A program made the translations under genes and the position numbers. DNA of 42,865 nucleotides from assembly GCA_025359785.1 (NCBI GenBank), contig JANYET010000063.1, positions 1 through 42,865 on the forward strand. The letters run 5' to 3'. This document shows positions 26,918 to 34,924 of the stretch, piece after piece (position 1 is the first letter of the stretch; the number at the start of each line of letters is the position of its first letter). This stretch comes from Alphaproteobacteria bacterium (lineage in GTDB: Bacteria > Pseudomonadota > Alphaproteobacteria > Caulobacterales > Caulobacteraceae). A model generated the notes under the pieces. That model did no database searches, was not told the DNA's origin, and saw only the letters and a program-made list of their open reading frames with translations.

Positions 26918-27666
26918 GCGGTCAGGTCCACGTCCAGCCGATCAGCGAGGCGGTGGTCCTGCTGGAGATCGACAATCCCCCGATGAACCCGTTGGGCGTC
27001 GAGATGCGCCAGACCTTTATGGACGCGCTCGATCGTGTGGAGGCCAACGACGCGCTGCGCTGCCTGATCGTGACGGGCAAGGGCCGCGCCTTCTGCGCCG
27101 GCGACGACCTGAAGAACGTCGGGCCCGGCGGCGAGGACCTAGCCGGGTTTGGCCGGCTGCTCGACCGGCTGGAGGCGACGCGGGTTCCGGTGATCGCGGC
27201 GGTCAACGGCTGGTGCGTCGGCGGTGGGTTCGAGCTGGCCTGCTGCTGCGATATCCGGTTGGCGTCCACCGAGGCGAGGTTCGTCTGCGCCGGCGTCAAC
27301 GTGGGCCTGATGGCGTCGACCTACCGCCTGCCCAGGCTGATCGGCGTGTCCCGCGCCAAGGCGATGCTGCTGACCGGCCTGCCGCACGACGCCGAGACCG
27401 CCGAGCGCTACGGCCTGGTCACCGGCCTGCACGCGCCGGACGACCTGCGCGCGGCGGCCATCGCGTTGGCCGAACGCATCGCGAGCCGCGCGCCGCTGTC
27501 GGTCGAGGCCACCAAGCGCACAGCCAACCGCGCGCTGGACCTGTCACCTGAAGACTGGGGCGCCATTGCCGCCCCGGAACTGCGCGTGCTGCGCAAGTCC
27601 GCCGATCACCACGCCGCCGTCGCCGCCTTCCGCGAGCGCAAAGACCCGGTGTTTACGCGCAGCTGA
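26914..27666 (+). CDS. Enoyl-CoA hydratase/isomerase (crotonase) family protein lacking the second Glu
   Basis: The 250-residue product has the crotonase fold markers: GKGRAFCAGDDLKNVG for the CoA/oxyanion loop and VNGWCVGGGFELACCCDIRLAS for the second oxyanion loop, with the first catalytic Glu in GGFELA. In classical hydratases the next strand carries a second Glu (usually FGxPE). Here the aligned stretch is RFVCAGVNVGLMAS, which places Gly at that position. A standard 2-enoyl-CoA hydratase reaction is therefore doubtful, and isomerase, decarboxylase or hydrolase chemistry is possible. It is coupled to the CoA transferase by an ATGA overlap. Its 3' end overlaps the convergent PEP-CTERM gene by 14 bp. 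Confidence 0.88.
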   Translation: MSGQVHVQPISEAVVLLEIDNPPMNPLGVEMRQTFMDALDRVEANDALRCLIVTGKGRAFCAGDDLKNVGPGGEDLAGFGRLLDRLEATRVPVIAAVNGWCVGGGFELACCCDIRLASTEARFVCAGVNVGLMASTYRLPRLIGVSRAKAMLLTGLPHDAETAERYGLVTGLHAPDDLRAAAIALAERIASRAPLSVEATKRTANRALDLSPEDWGAIAAPELRVLRKSADHHAAVAAFRERKDPVFTRS

Positions 27667-28261
27667 GCGCGGCCCGGCGACGGCGCAATGCGCCACCCGC
27701 CAGACCGAAACCGCCGATCATCAGCGCCCACGTAGCCGGCTCGGGAACGCCACCGCCGACTGGCCTGTCAAATGCCACGCTGCCGACGTGGCCCGTGTTG
27801 TCGGCGTCGAGAATTCCTGAGTAAAGCGACTGTCCGTCCTGGTCCCGTATATCGAAATTATAGATGTCGCGGTCCGAGCAACAGTCGGGTCGGCCATAGA
27901 TCGACAGGCCGGCCAGCGTCGTCGCATTTGCGAATGTGATGTCCAGATAGTCTCCGGCCGTACCGACGGAGACATATTCGAGAGGGTAGGCTGAGTAGAT
28001 CCCGTCGATTGCTGTTCCGGGTCCGCCGCTGCCGCCATAGTTGTTGGGGGCAAAGGCCGACCCGCCGTTCGTGTCCAGAGCGACATCCGCATTGCCGAAA
28101 TCCAGGGCGACGACCTCGGAAATCTGGATGTAGTAGGTCGGGCCAGCAGTGGTGATATGGATCGACTTGGCGCCGACGACGGTAGCGGCCACGGCGCCGT
28201 TCGCCAAAAGGATCGAAGTCGCTATGGCCGCCGCGGCGGCCGAAAACGCGGAAACTCTCAT
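27653..28261 (-). CDS. Secreted beta-sandwich protein with PEPxxWA-CTERM tail
   Basis: A 202-residue protein starting at ATG 28261 (GGAG upstream). An in-frame start at 28363 would add 34 residues before an otherwise normal signal peptide (1-26, ending GAVA). The mature part has about 140 residues and looks like a galactose-binding / discoidin-type jelly roll (DYLDITFANATTLAGLSIYG, then a CC pair in RPDCCSDRD and IYNFDIRDQDGQ). The tail GVPEPATWALMIGGFGLAGG plus RRRR is the PEPxxWA-CTERM sorting signal. It is divergent from a LuxR-type regulator that may control it. Confidence 0.86.
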   Translation of the reverse strand: MRVSAFSAAAAAIATSILLANGAVAATVVGAKSIHITTAGPTYYIQISEVVALDFGNADVALDTNGGSAFAPNNYGGSGGPGTAIDGIYSAYPLEYVSVGTAGDYLDITFANATTLAGLSIYGRPDCCSDRDIYNFDIRDQDGQSLYSGILDADNTGHVGSVAFDRPVGGGVPEPATWALMIGGFGLAGGALRRRRAALSCA

Positions 28262-28467
28262 CGACGCACTCCATCTCGTTGCGCATTCGACGGCTCGGGC
28301 GGAAGGCCTGCAGGGCCGCAAAGCTGTCGGCATTATTCGGAACCAAGACACGCGGCGCATCACGCATTTGCATGATGCTGGCCTATCCGTGTTCGAAGAT
28401 CATAGTATCGCGGCTGGCTGGGACGGATCTCGGTCTCTTTGATCGGCCGCCGAACGGAACGCGCGCC

Positions 28468-29598
28468 TTGGCTCAGATCGCCGAAGACCACCTGGTGGAA
28501 CAGATCTACGCCGCAGCCCTCGACGCTTCGCGGTGGCCGGGCCTGCTGGAGGCGGTGGCGGACGCTATCGGCGCCGGAAACGGAGTGATGACCCGGCTCG
28601 ACAGCGAGACCGCACTTGGCGAAAGCCTGCCGTTCCGCTGCGATGAAGCCGTCCTCAGAACCTATGCCGAATACTATCACGAGAAGAATGTCTTCACCCG
28701 GGTGGACGATCTCTCCGCCTGGCGACGCGGGTGGCGGCCGAGCGTGGTGTCGACCGCCGATTTGATGCCGGTGGAAGACTATTATCGCAGCGAATATTTC
28801 AACGACTTCATGCGTCTGCAGGACGCCGGCGCGACCTTGCACATCCGCCTGGAGCTCGATGAGACGACCAGCAGCGCCATCGCTTTTGGCAAGCCGATCC
28901 GCCAGGGCGAGTTCGAGCGTTGGTCGTTCGATGCTGCCCGTCGCCTGCAACCGCATCTGATCCGCGCCTACCGGCTGACCCGGTCCTTGGTCGATGCGCT
29001 GGGTCCGGAACGTGACTTGGCGAAAGCCGTCGAGGCTTCCAACCAGGCGATTTTCCTAGTCGATGGTGGGTGTGTCGTGCGCCACGCCAACCCGGCCGCC
29101 GTACGCCTGCTGGCCGCCGACAAGGGCCTCACCGTGCTCTGCGGACGGCTGATGGCGCGAAATTCGGACTCGGCGCGGCGCCTTGAGTCCTTGGTGGCCG
29201 AGGCCACAAGCTCGGACGCGGCGCCAACGGGGGGCGCGATGAAGCTGCCGCTGCCGGGGCAGCGTTTTCCACTGGCTATCCGCGTCGCGCCGATCCCGAG
29301 GGCGCAGATCCCGCTGTTTGGTTATGTCCCGACGGCGCTGGTCTGCCTGACCGATCTTGAAACCGAGGTCAGGTCCCCGGAGTCGGAACTGCGGGCGCTC
29401 TTCGGGCTTACCTACGCCGAGGCGAAGGTCGCGACCGCGATCTTTCAAGGGCTGACCATGCGCGAGGCTGCCGCCCTCCTCGGCGTGGCGCTGAACACCG
29501 TGCGTTTCCAGTTGGCGCGGGTCTACGAGAAGACTGGCGCCACGCGCCAGGCCGAGCTGGTGAAGCTGATGATGCGGCTTTCGAGTACGCCAGCCTGA
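28468..29598 (+). CDS. LuxR-type HTH transcriptional regulator with PAS-like N-terminus
   Basis: A regulator of about 376 residues. The C-terminal 60 residues (FGLTYAEAKVATAIFQGLTM, then REAAALLGVALNTVRFQLARV) form a LuxR-type helix-turn-helix. The N-terminal part (VEQIYAAALDASRWPGLLEA, later EYYHEKNVFTRVDD) and a middle PAS-like segment (AIFLVDGGCVVRHANPAAVRLL) match a group of orphan alphaproteobacterial regulators. There is no receiver domain, so control is likely by a ligand. The start is uncertain: TTG 28468 fits the family N-terminus, ATG 28372 and an ATG at 28279 are in frame, and none has a strong ribosome site. It is divergent from the PEP-CTERM gene at 27653. Confidence 0.85.
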   Translation: MAQIAEDHLVEQIYAAALDASRWPGLLEAVADAIGAGNGVMTRLDSETALGESLPFRCDEAVLRTYAEYYHEKNVFTRVDDLSAWRRGWRPSVVSTADLMPVEDYYRSEYFNDFMRLQDAGATLHIRLELDETTSSAIAFGKPIRQGEFERWSFDAARRLQPHLIRAYRLTRSLVDALGPERDLAKAVEASNQAIFLVDGGCVVRHANPAAVRLLAADKGLTVLCGRLMARNSDSARRLESLVAEATSSDAAPTGGAMKLPLPGQRFPLAIRVAPIPRAQIPLFGYVPTALVCLTDLETEVRSPESELRALFGLTYAEAKVATAIFQGLTMREAAALLGVALNTVRFQLARVYEKTGATRQAELVKLMMRLSSTPA

Positions 29599-29663
29599 TC
29601 CAGGGCTAGCCAGACAGCCCCGGCGCCGGCACGGTTCGCCGGTCAGTCAGCCGGAGGCCGCCC

Positions 29664-30767
29664 TTGCGATACGTTCGAATGCCCATCGAGGTGGAGAGTC
29701 CGGAAGAGTACGGCTACGCCCGCATCCGCTACAATCTGTCGGAGAGCTCGGTCGCCGATCAGAGCCTGGCTGACCTGGGCCTGACCATTCCGACGGACCT
29801 GCCGCTGCTCTACGGCGAGCATCGCGGACGCCATCGCCTGCGTGAGCTGATCGCGGCGGAAGCCCCCGGCCTTTCGGCGGGCGATGTGCTGATCACCACC
29901 GGCGCAGCCGGCGCGTTGTTCATCATCGCCACGGCGCTGCTGGGCCCTGACGACCACCTTGTGGTGATCCGCCCCAACTACGCGACGAACCTGGAGACGC
30001 CGCGCGCCATCGGGTGTGCGACGACGCACATCGAACTGGAATTCGAGGACGGTTTTCGTATCGATCTGGACCGGGTCGCGGCGGCCATCACGCCCGCCAC
30101 GAAGATCATCAGCGTGACCTGTCCGCACAATCCGACCGGGGTGATGCTCAGCGAGGCCGAACTACGCGGCCTCTCCGACCTGGCCGCCAATCGCGGCTGC
30201 CGCCTGCTGGTGGACGAGACCTATCGCGACCTGTCGTTCGACGCTCCGCTGCCGCTGGCGGCGTCGCTGGGCGCCCACGCGATCAGCGTCTCGTCCCTGT
30301 CGAAGGCCTATGGCGTGCCGGGCATTCGCATCGGCTGGCTGATCACCAAGGACCCGGCGCTGCAGGAGGTTTTCCTGGCGGCCAGCGAGCAAATCAGCAT
30401 CTGCGGCAGTGTCATGGACGAGTGGGTCGCCGAGCAGGTGATGGAAAGCCGCCAGGCGATCCTGACGCCGCGCCTCGTCGAGATGCGCCGACGTCTGGCG
30501 CGGGTCAGCGACTGGATGGCCGGCGAGGACCGGCTGGAGTGGGTGAAGCCGTCGGGGGGCGTGGTCTGCTTCCCGCGCATGACCGCCGAGCCCACCGGCG
30601 GCGCCGAGGGCTTTTATCGCCGGCTTCTGGAAGATCACGGCGCCTATGTCGGCCCCGGCCACTGGTTCGAGCGGCCGGACAGCTATTTCCGCGTCGGCTA
30701 TGGCTGGCCTACGCCTGAGGCGCTCGACGCGGGACTCTCGGCTATCTCGGCGGCGCTGCGCGGCTGA
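29664..30767 (+). CDS. PLP-dependent class I/II aminotransferase
   Basis: A 367-residue fold-type I aminotransferase. HNPTG (Asn156), VDETYRDL (Asp184 and Tyr187) and VSSLSKAYGVPGIRIGW (Schiff-base Lys214, Arg222) bind the cofactor. The N-terminus NLSESSVADQSL resembles a branch that includes amino-acid decorating enzymes of secondary metabolism as well as simple transaminases, so no substrate is assigned. TTG 29664 has a near-ideal GGAGG site at 29653-29657 and is preferred over ATG 29679. It lies alone, same strand as the LuxR gene, 65 bp downstream of it. Confidence 0.9.
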   Translation: MRYVRMPIEVESPEEYGYARIRYNLSESSVADQSLADLGLTIPTDLPLLYGEHRGRHRLRELIAAEAPGLSAGDVLITTGAAGALFIIATALLGPDDHLVVIRPNYATNLETPRAIGCATTHIELEFEDGFRIDLDRVAAAITPATKIISVTCPHNPTGVMLSEAELRGLSDLAANRGCRLLVDETYRDLSFDAPLPLAASLGAHAISVSSLSKAYGVPGIRIGWLITKDPALQEVFLAASEQISICGSVMDEWVAEQVMESRQAILTPRLVEMRRRLARVSDWMAGEDRLEWVKPSGGVVCFPRMTAEPTGGAEGFYRRLLEDHGAYVGPGHWFERPDSYFRVGYGWPTPEALDAGLSAISAALRG

Positions 30768-30889
30768 CGACGCCGCGTGAACGGAAGATAACGCAGACCT
30801 CAGACCCGGTTCAGCGCCGGAGGGTCAAATTCCAATCCATGAGCGGCGCCGACCCTTCGGTCCCGCCCAACAAAGGACTGGAGAACCCT

Positions 30890-31462
30890 ATGAAGACCGC
30901 CGCAATTTCCGGCGCCGTGATCGCCGCCCTGGCGGCCGGCGCTCTGGCCACCCCGACGTTTGCGCAGACCTACCGCGCGCCCTACGCCAGCGATTGCCGC
31001 AGCAACAGCGACGGCACGGCCGGCACGGTTATCGGCGGGATCGCCGGCGCCCTGCTGGGGTCCAACCTCGCCGCCCACCACGGCGGCCGGGCGGGTGGCG
31101 CGGCCATCGGCGGCGTCGCCGGCGCCTTGATCGGCAACAGCATCGCGCGAGGCTCCAGCAAGTCCTGCGACGATCAGGGCTACGGCTACAACAGCGGCTA
31201 TCGGACGCCGGCCTACGCTTCATCGGCCCCGACCTATGGCTACGGCGCGCCGACTTACGCCTACGGCCAGCCCGCCTATAGCTATGAGACCCGCTACAGC
31301 TACGACACCCGGCCCCACTATGACCGCGACCGCGATCAGTACCGCGACCGCAATGCCTATTGGGAGCGCGGCGATTATCGGGAGCGCGGCGATTATCGGG
31401 ATCGGGGCGACCACCGCGACGGTGACCGCGACCGCGACGACTGGCACTCGAACTTCCGCTAG
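30890..31462 (+). CDS. Exported glycine-zipper 2TM protein with Arg/Asp/Tyr-rich tail
   Basis: A 190-residue protein with a signal peptide (1-25, ending TFA). A glycine-zipper module follows (about 43-85), GTVIGGIAGALLGSNLAAHHG then GGAAIGGVAGALIGNSIARG. This is the 17-kDa-antigen / SlyB-like 2TM fold found in outer-membrane-associated proteins. The C-terminal half is low complexity: a Tyr/Ala/Pro stretch (YGYGAPTYAYGQPAY), then repeats of RDRD and YRERGDY. There is no lipobox cysteine. The start ATG 30890 has GGAG 6 nt upstream; an ATG at 30839 is less likely. It is followed by a probable terminator, suggesting a monocistronic unit. Confidence 0.85.
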   Translation: MKTAAISGAVIAALAAGALATPTFAQTYRAPYASDCRSNSDGTAGTVIGGIAGALLGSNLAAHHGGRAGGAAIGGVAGALIGNSIARGSSKSCDDQGYGYNSGYRTPAYASSAPTYGYGAPTYAYGQPAYSYETRYSYDTRPHYDRDRDQYRDRNAYWERGDYRERGDYRDRGDHRDGDRDRDDWHSNFR

Positions 31463-31486
31463 CCGATCCGCCCAGTCCTGACCGGC

Positions 31487-31524
31487 GGCCGCACTTTCCT
31501 CGGAAGGTGCGGTCGCTGTCGTTT
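31487..31524 (+). terminator. Probable intrinsic terminator after the glycine-zipper gene
   Basis: GGCCGCACTTTCC (31487-31499) pairs with GGAAGGTGCGGTC (31502-31514) over 13 positions, two of them G-U wobbles, around a tiny loop. The following TGTCGTTTG is only weakly T-rich. The position, 25 bp after the stop, fits a terminator. Confidence 0.55.
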
Positions 31525-31569
31525 GCGACGGGCTTGCGAAATCGGGCTTTGCGGGGTCATGGAAGGGGC

Positions 31570-32388
31570 ATGGCTCCGCTGTTCTTCGATCTTCGCCCGA
31601 CGCACAATCCACACCGCTGGTTCCTGCCGCTGACGCCGGACGTTTGCGTCGGGCGGCCGGACGAAATGTTCATGTTCGGCGGCGTGGGACTGGCCTCGGC
31701 CATCGCCGCCATGGAGGGCACCACCGGCCGCCCGGTGATCTGGGCCACCGCGCAGTACCTGTCTTATGCCAAGCCGCCCAGCATCGTGGACCTGGATGTC
31801 TGGGTCCCGACCGCTGGCAAATACAACAGCCAGGCCCGCGTCATCAGCCACGTGGGCGACAAGGAGATCGTGACGGTCAATGCGGCCCTGGGCGCGCGGC
31901 CCAGCGAGCTCTCCCAGCAGTGGCTGACCATGCCCGAAGCGCCGCCGCCGGAAGATTGCGAGCCGGGCGAACACTGGCGCCAGGCCGGCTATGGACTGCA
32001 CAGCCGCATGGATATCCGGGTCGCCAAGGGGCGCTACGGCTTCGATCGGGCCGGCGCGCCGGAGCCGGACGGCCGCCTTTTGCTGTGGATCAAGCCGCGC
32101 GGCGACTTCGCGATCGACGCGCCCATGCTGGCGATCATCGCCGACCACGTGCCGTCTGGCATCGGCAATGCGCTGGGCAAGAACGCCGGCGGCAACAGCC
32201 TGGACAACACCCTGCGCATCCGCCGGATCGTGCCCACCGAATGGGTGCTCTGCGACATCCGCATCCTCGGCGTCCACGGCGGCTTCGGCCACGGCGCCAT
32301 GTACCTTTTCGCCCAGGACGGCGAGCTGATGGCGACGGCCAGCCAGTCGCTGATCGTGCGGGTGCGGGACAGCGCCGAGGACCGCTGA
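31570..32388 (+). CDS. TesB-like double hot-dog acyl-CoA thioesterase
   Basis: A 272-residue protein with two hot-dog repeats, as in TesB-like thioesterases. The N-terminal half contains DEMFMFGGVGLASAIAAMEG and QYLSYAKPPSIVDLDVWV, and the C-terminal half LLLWIKPRGDF, then LDNTLRIRRI and GFGHGAMYLFAQDGELMATA. These enzymes release free acids from acyl-CoA in the cytoplasm. The catalytic Asp/Gln/Thr set of TesB is not certain here, and the acyl preference is unknown. ATG 31570 has GGAAGGGG immediately upstream. It is the second hot-dog protein of the window, after the one at 6139. Confidence 0.82.
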   Translation: MAPLFFDLRPTHNPHRWFLPLTPDVCVGRPDEMFMFGGVGLASAIAAMEGTTGRPVIWATAQYLSYAKPPSIVDLDVWVPTAGKYNSQARVISHVGDKEIVTVNAALGARPSELSQQWLTMPEAPPPEDCEPGEHWRQAGYGLHSRMDIRVAKGRYGFDRAGAPEPDGRLLLWIKPRGDFAIDAPMLAIIADHVPSGIGNALGKNAGGNSLDNTLRIRRIVPTEWVLCDIRILGVHGGFGHGAMYLFAQDGELMATASQSLIVRVRDSAEDR

Positions 32389-32442
32389 GCGCTCGCGCGG
32401 CATTAACCGGACTTTTGCGGACCTCTCCTATCCTGGGAAAAA

Positions 32443-33531
32443 ATGGGGTTGGTGATGTTGGTGAGATGGCTTGATGCGCGGCTTGAAGCCGCTGGGGTGG
32501 CTGATTGGCCGGGGCTTTCGCGGCTGGTGGCGAGCGAACTGGCGGCGCCGGCGGTGGTGACGCCGATCCTGGCGTTCGGGGTCGCCCCTCACTGTCAGGG
32601 CCTGGACCGCTTGCTGCTGGGCGCCAGCTTGCTGGCGATCCTCGCCAACGCGGCGGTGGGCGTGGCGCGCAAGCTTCACACCGCCGAGCGCCTGCACCGC
32701 GCCCAGGTTGGCGTCGGCGCCGCCATGGCGGCTATCGACCGCGCCGGCCGCGCCACCAGCGCCGTGCTGGCCGCGCTCAAGGACGAGGTCGTTCCGTCGC
32801 TCGATGAGACCTTGGCCGCCGCCGGGGCCCTGACCAAGGACCGCCGCCTTTCCGCCTCGGTGCGGGGCCGCGCCGCCAAGATTCAAAAGGCCGGCGAGCG
32901 TGCGCTCGCGACCCTGCGCGATATCGTCGAGCCGCCTCATCTGGAGACCGAGCTTTACGAACCCGAACAAGCGCCGACGATCCTCCAGGGCCTGGACATC
33001 GTCGCGCTGCCAGGTCCCACGCTGCTGGCCCTGGCCAGTCCCTTGGCCGTCGAGGCCGGGCCGGACGCGCCGGCGTTCCCCACGTTCGAGACCTTGGCGC
33101 CAGCCTTCAGGACATCGCGCCCGCTGCACGTCCTGGTGGCCGAGCATGACCAGACCCACGAGCGGCTGCTGCGCGTCCTGCTCGGTCAGATCGGCATCCA
33201 GCCTGAGATCGTCTCAGGCCGCGGCGAGCTGATCGAGGCCTGGCAGCGGGAGCCGTGGGACCTGATCGTGCTCGACATGCAGATGCCGGAGGTCGACGGC
33301 CTGGCCTTCGCGCGTGCGTTCCGCAAGGCCGAGGCTCAGGTGCGTTGGGCCTATACGCCGATCCTGGCGTTGGCCGACCGGCCGACGGCGCGCCAGATCG
33401 CCGCGTTCGCCGCGGCCGGCATGGACGGGCACGTGGCGCGGCCGATCACGGCGTCGAGCCTGTTCGCGGCCATCGAATCGACCATCGAAGCGACTGGGTC
33501 GACGGACGTCGAGATGGCGCTGGTCGCCTAG
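32443..33531 (+). CDS. Degenerate histidine-kinase-like protein fused to an altered receiver domain
   Basis: A 362-residue protein. Residues about 105-170 align by eye with the HisKA domain of the hybrid kinase at 35810: AVLAALKDEVVPSLD here against AFLATMSHEIRTPLN there. The phospho-acceptor His is replaced by Asp114, and there is no HATPase domain. The C-terminal receiver (about 225-355) retains phospho-acceptor Asp278 (LIVLDMQMPEVDG). Its acidic pair is E-H rather than E-D, the switch Thr is Ala (LALADRP) and the conserved Lys is Arg (VARPI). A hydrophobic stretch (57-75) precedes the HisKA-like part. It looks like a pseudo-kinase or decoy phospho-acceptor; the function is unknown. ATG 32443 has GGGAAAA upstream, and a TTAACC sequence lies 40 bp upstream. 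Confidence 0.8.
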   Translation: MGLVMLVRWLDARLEAAGVADWPGLSRLVASELAAPAVVTPILAFGVAPHCQGLDRLLLGASLLAILANAAVGVARKLHTAERLHRAQVGVGAAMAAIDRAGRATSAVLAALKDEVVPSLDETLAAAGALTKDRRLSASVRGRAAKIQKAGERALATLRDIVEPPHLETELYEPEQAPTILQGLDIVALPGPTLLALASPLAVEAGPDAPAFPTFETLAPAFRTSRPLHVLVAEHDQTHERLLRVLLGQIGIQPEIVSGRGELIEAWQREPWDLIVLDMQMPEVDGLAFARAFRKAEAQVRWAYTPILALADRPTARQIAAFAAAGMDGHVARPITASSLFAAIESTIEATGSTDVEMALVA

Positions 33532-33553
33532 TTATAATATTGATTTTAAAGAC

Positions 33554-34810
33554 CTAGTTCCGCGATGGAATGATCACCGGCAGGGTCTCGTAGCCTTTGA
33601 CGAAGGAGGAGTAGACCCGCTTGGGCTCGCCCACGACCTGGACGGTCGGGAAGCGCTTGAGGATTTCTTCCCAGATCACCTTGAGCTGCAGCTCGGCCAG
33701 GCGGTTGCCGACGCAACGGTGGATGCCGAAGCCGAACGAGATGTGGTTGCGCGGCCGCTCGCGGTCGATGATGTAGTCGTAGGGCCGGTCGATGACCTCG
33801 TCGTCGCGGTTGCCCGAGACGTACCACATGATCACCTTGTCGCCCTTTTTGATCGTCTTGCCCTGAAACTCGAAGTCCTGCAGCGCGCGGCGGCGCATGT
33901 GGGCGAGCGGGGTCTGCCAGCGGATGGTCTCGGAGACCATCGAGGGGATCAGGTCGGGGTTGGCGCGCAGCTTGGCGTACTGATCGGGGTTCTGGTTCAG
34001 CGCCAGGATCGAGCCGGAAATGGTGTTGCGGGTGGTGTCGTTGCCGCCAACGGTGAGCAGCACGATGTTCCCGAAAAACTCGCGCGGCTCCATGTTCCGG
34101 GTGGCCTCGCCGTGGGCCAGCATGGACACCAGGTCGCCGGTCGGATCGGCATTGACCCGCTGGTTCCAGAGTTCGGTGAAATAGGCGTGGTACTCGACGA
34201 AGATCGCCATCTTCTGCTCGATCGTGTCGATCAGGCCCTGGCCGGGCGCCGCGGTGACCACGTCAGACCAGTAGATCAGCCGGCGGCGATCTTCCTGCGG
34301 CATGCCGAACAGCGTCGCCAGCGTCATGCCGGTCAGTTCCTTGGAGACCTTTTCGACCCAGTCGAACTCCTCGCCGATCGGCAGGGAGTCGAGGATCGCG
34401 GCGGCCCGCTCGCGGATCAGCGGTTCCATGACCTGCAGGCTGGTGGGCGAGACGGCCGGGCTGACGGTCTTGCGCTGCACGTCGTGCTTGGGCGTATCCA
34501 TGGCGATGAACATCGGCAGCGGCCCGTCGCCGCCCGGCGGCTCGGCGATGGTGATGCCGCCCTCGGAGGAGAACACCTGGTGATTGGTGTCGATCGCCAT
34601 GATGTCGTTGTATTTGGTGATCGACCAGTAGGGGCCGAACTCGTGCTCCTCGGTGTAGTGGACCGGGTCTTCCTTCCGCAGGCGGTCGAAGATCGGCCAC
34701 ATGGTGTCGGCCTGGAAGAGCTCCGGCTGGGCGGGATTAAGCTTCGCCAGCGGCGTCGCGTAGATCGCGTCACGGGCCCGAGCGAGGTTCGAGAGATTGC
34801 CGTCAGCCAT
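33554..34810 (-). CDS. Cytochrome P450, CYP153-like alkane/fatty acid terminal hydroxylase
   Basis: A 418-residue P450 with the I-helix oxygen-activation motif VGGNDTTRN, the ExxR motif SETIRWQTP and the heme loop SFGFGIHRCVGNRL with axial Cys366. The runs FIAMDTPKHDVQR, SETIRWQTPLAHMRRRA, KKGDKVIMWYVSGNRDDE and LAELQLKVIWEEILKRFP match my memory of the bacterial CYP153 family, which hydroxylates the terminal carbon of medium-chain alkanes or fatty acids. CYP153 enzymes need a ferredoxin and its reductase, and neither is encoded here. It starts at ATG 34810 with GGGGATCC upstream and is convergent with the pseudo-kinase gene. Family assignment is fairly firm; the subfamily and substrate are not. 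Confidence 0.9.
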   Translation of the reverse strand: MADGNLSNLARARDAIYATPLAKLNPAQPELFQADTMWPIFDRLRKEDPVHYTEEHEFGPYWSITKYNDIMAIDTNHQVFSSEGGITIAEPPGGDGPLPMFIAMDTPKHDVQRKTVSPAVSPTSLQVMEPLIRERAAAILDSLPIGEEFDWVEKVSKELTGMTLATLFGMPQEDRRRLIYWSDVVTAAPGQGLIDTIEQKMAIFVEYHAYFTELWNQRVNADPTGDLVSMLAHGEATRNMEPREFFGNIVLLTVGGNDTTRNTISGSILALNQNPDQYAKLRANPDLIPSMVSETIRWQTPLAHMRRRALQDFEFQGKTIKKGDKVIMWYVSGNRDDEVIDRPYDYIIDRERPRNHISFGFGIHRCVGNRLAELQLKVIWEEILKRFPTVQVVGEPKRVYSSFVKGYETLPVIIPSRN

Positions 34811-34924
34811 GGTGGATCCCCTGTATTTTAGCAGTGTATAGATCGCAACCTGACGGCGGCGTCAACTTGACCGCGCCCGGGAGCGCCCCTGGAGCGCCGG
34901 GCGATGACGTGACAAAAGCGGCCG

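Noticed and set aside
32403..32416. CtrA-like site upstream of the pseudo-kinase
   Set aside because: TTAACCGGACTTTTG has TTAA-N7-TTTG, only one good half-site, so it was kept as a comment and not called.
33314..34831. 505-codon frame antisense to the P450 gene
   Set aside because: The P450 is unmistakable on the other strand, and the antisense product has an Arg/Asp/His-rich composition typical of a shadow frame.
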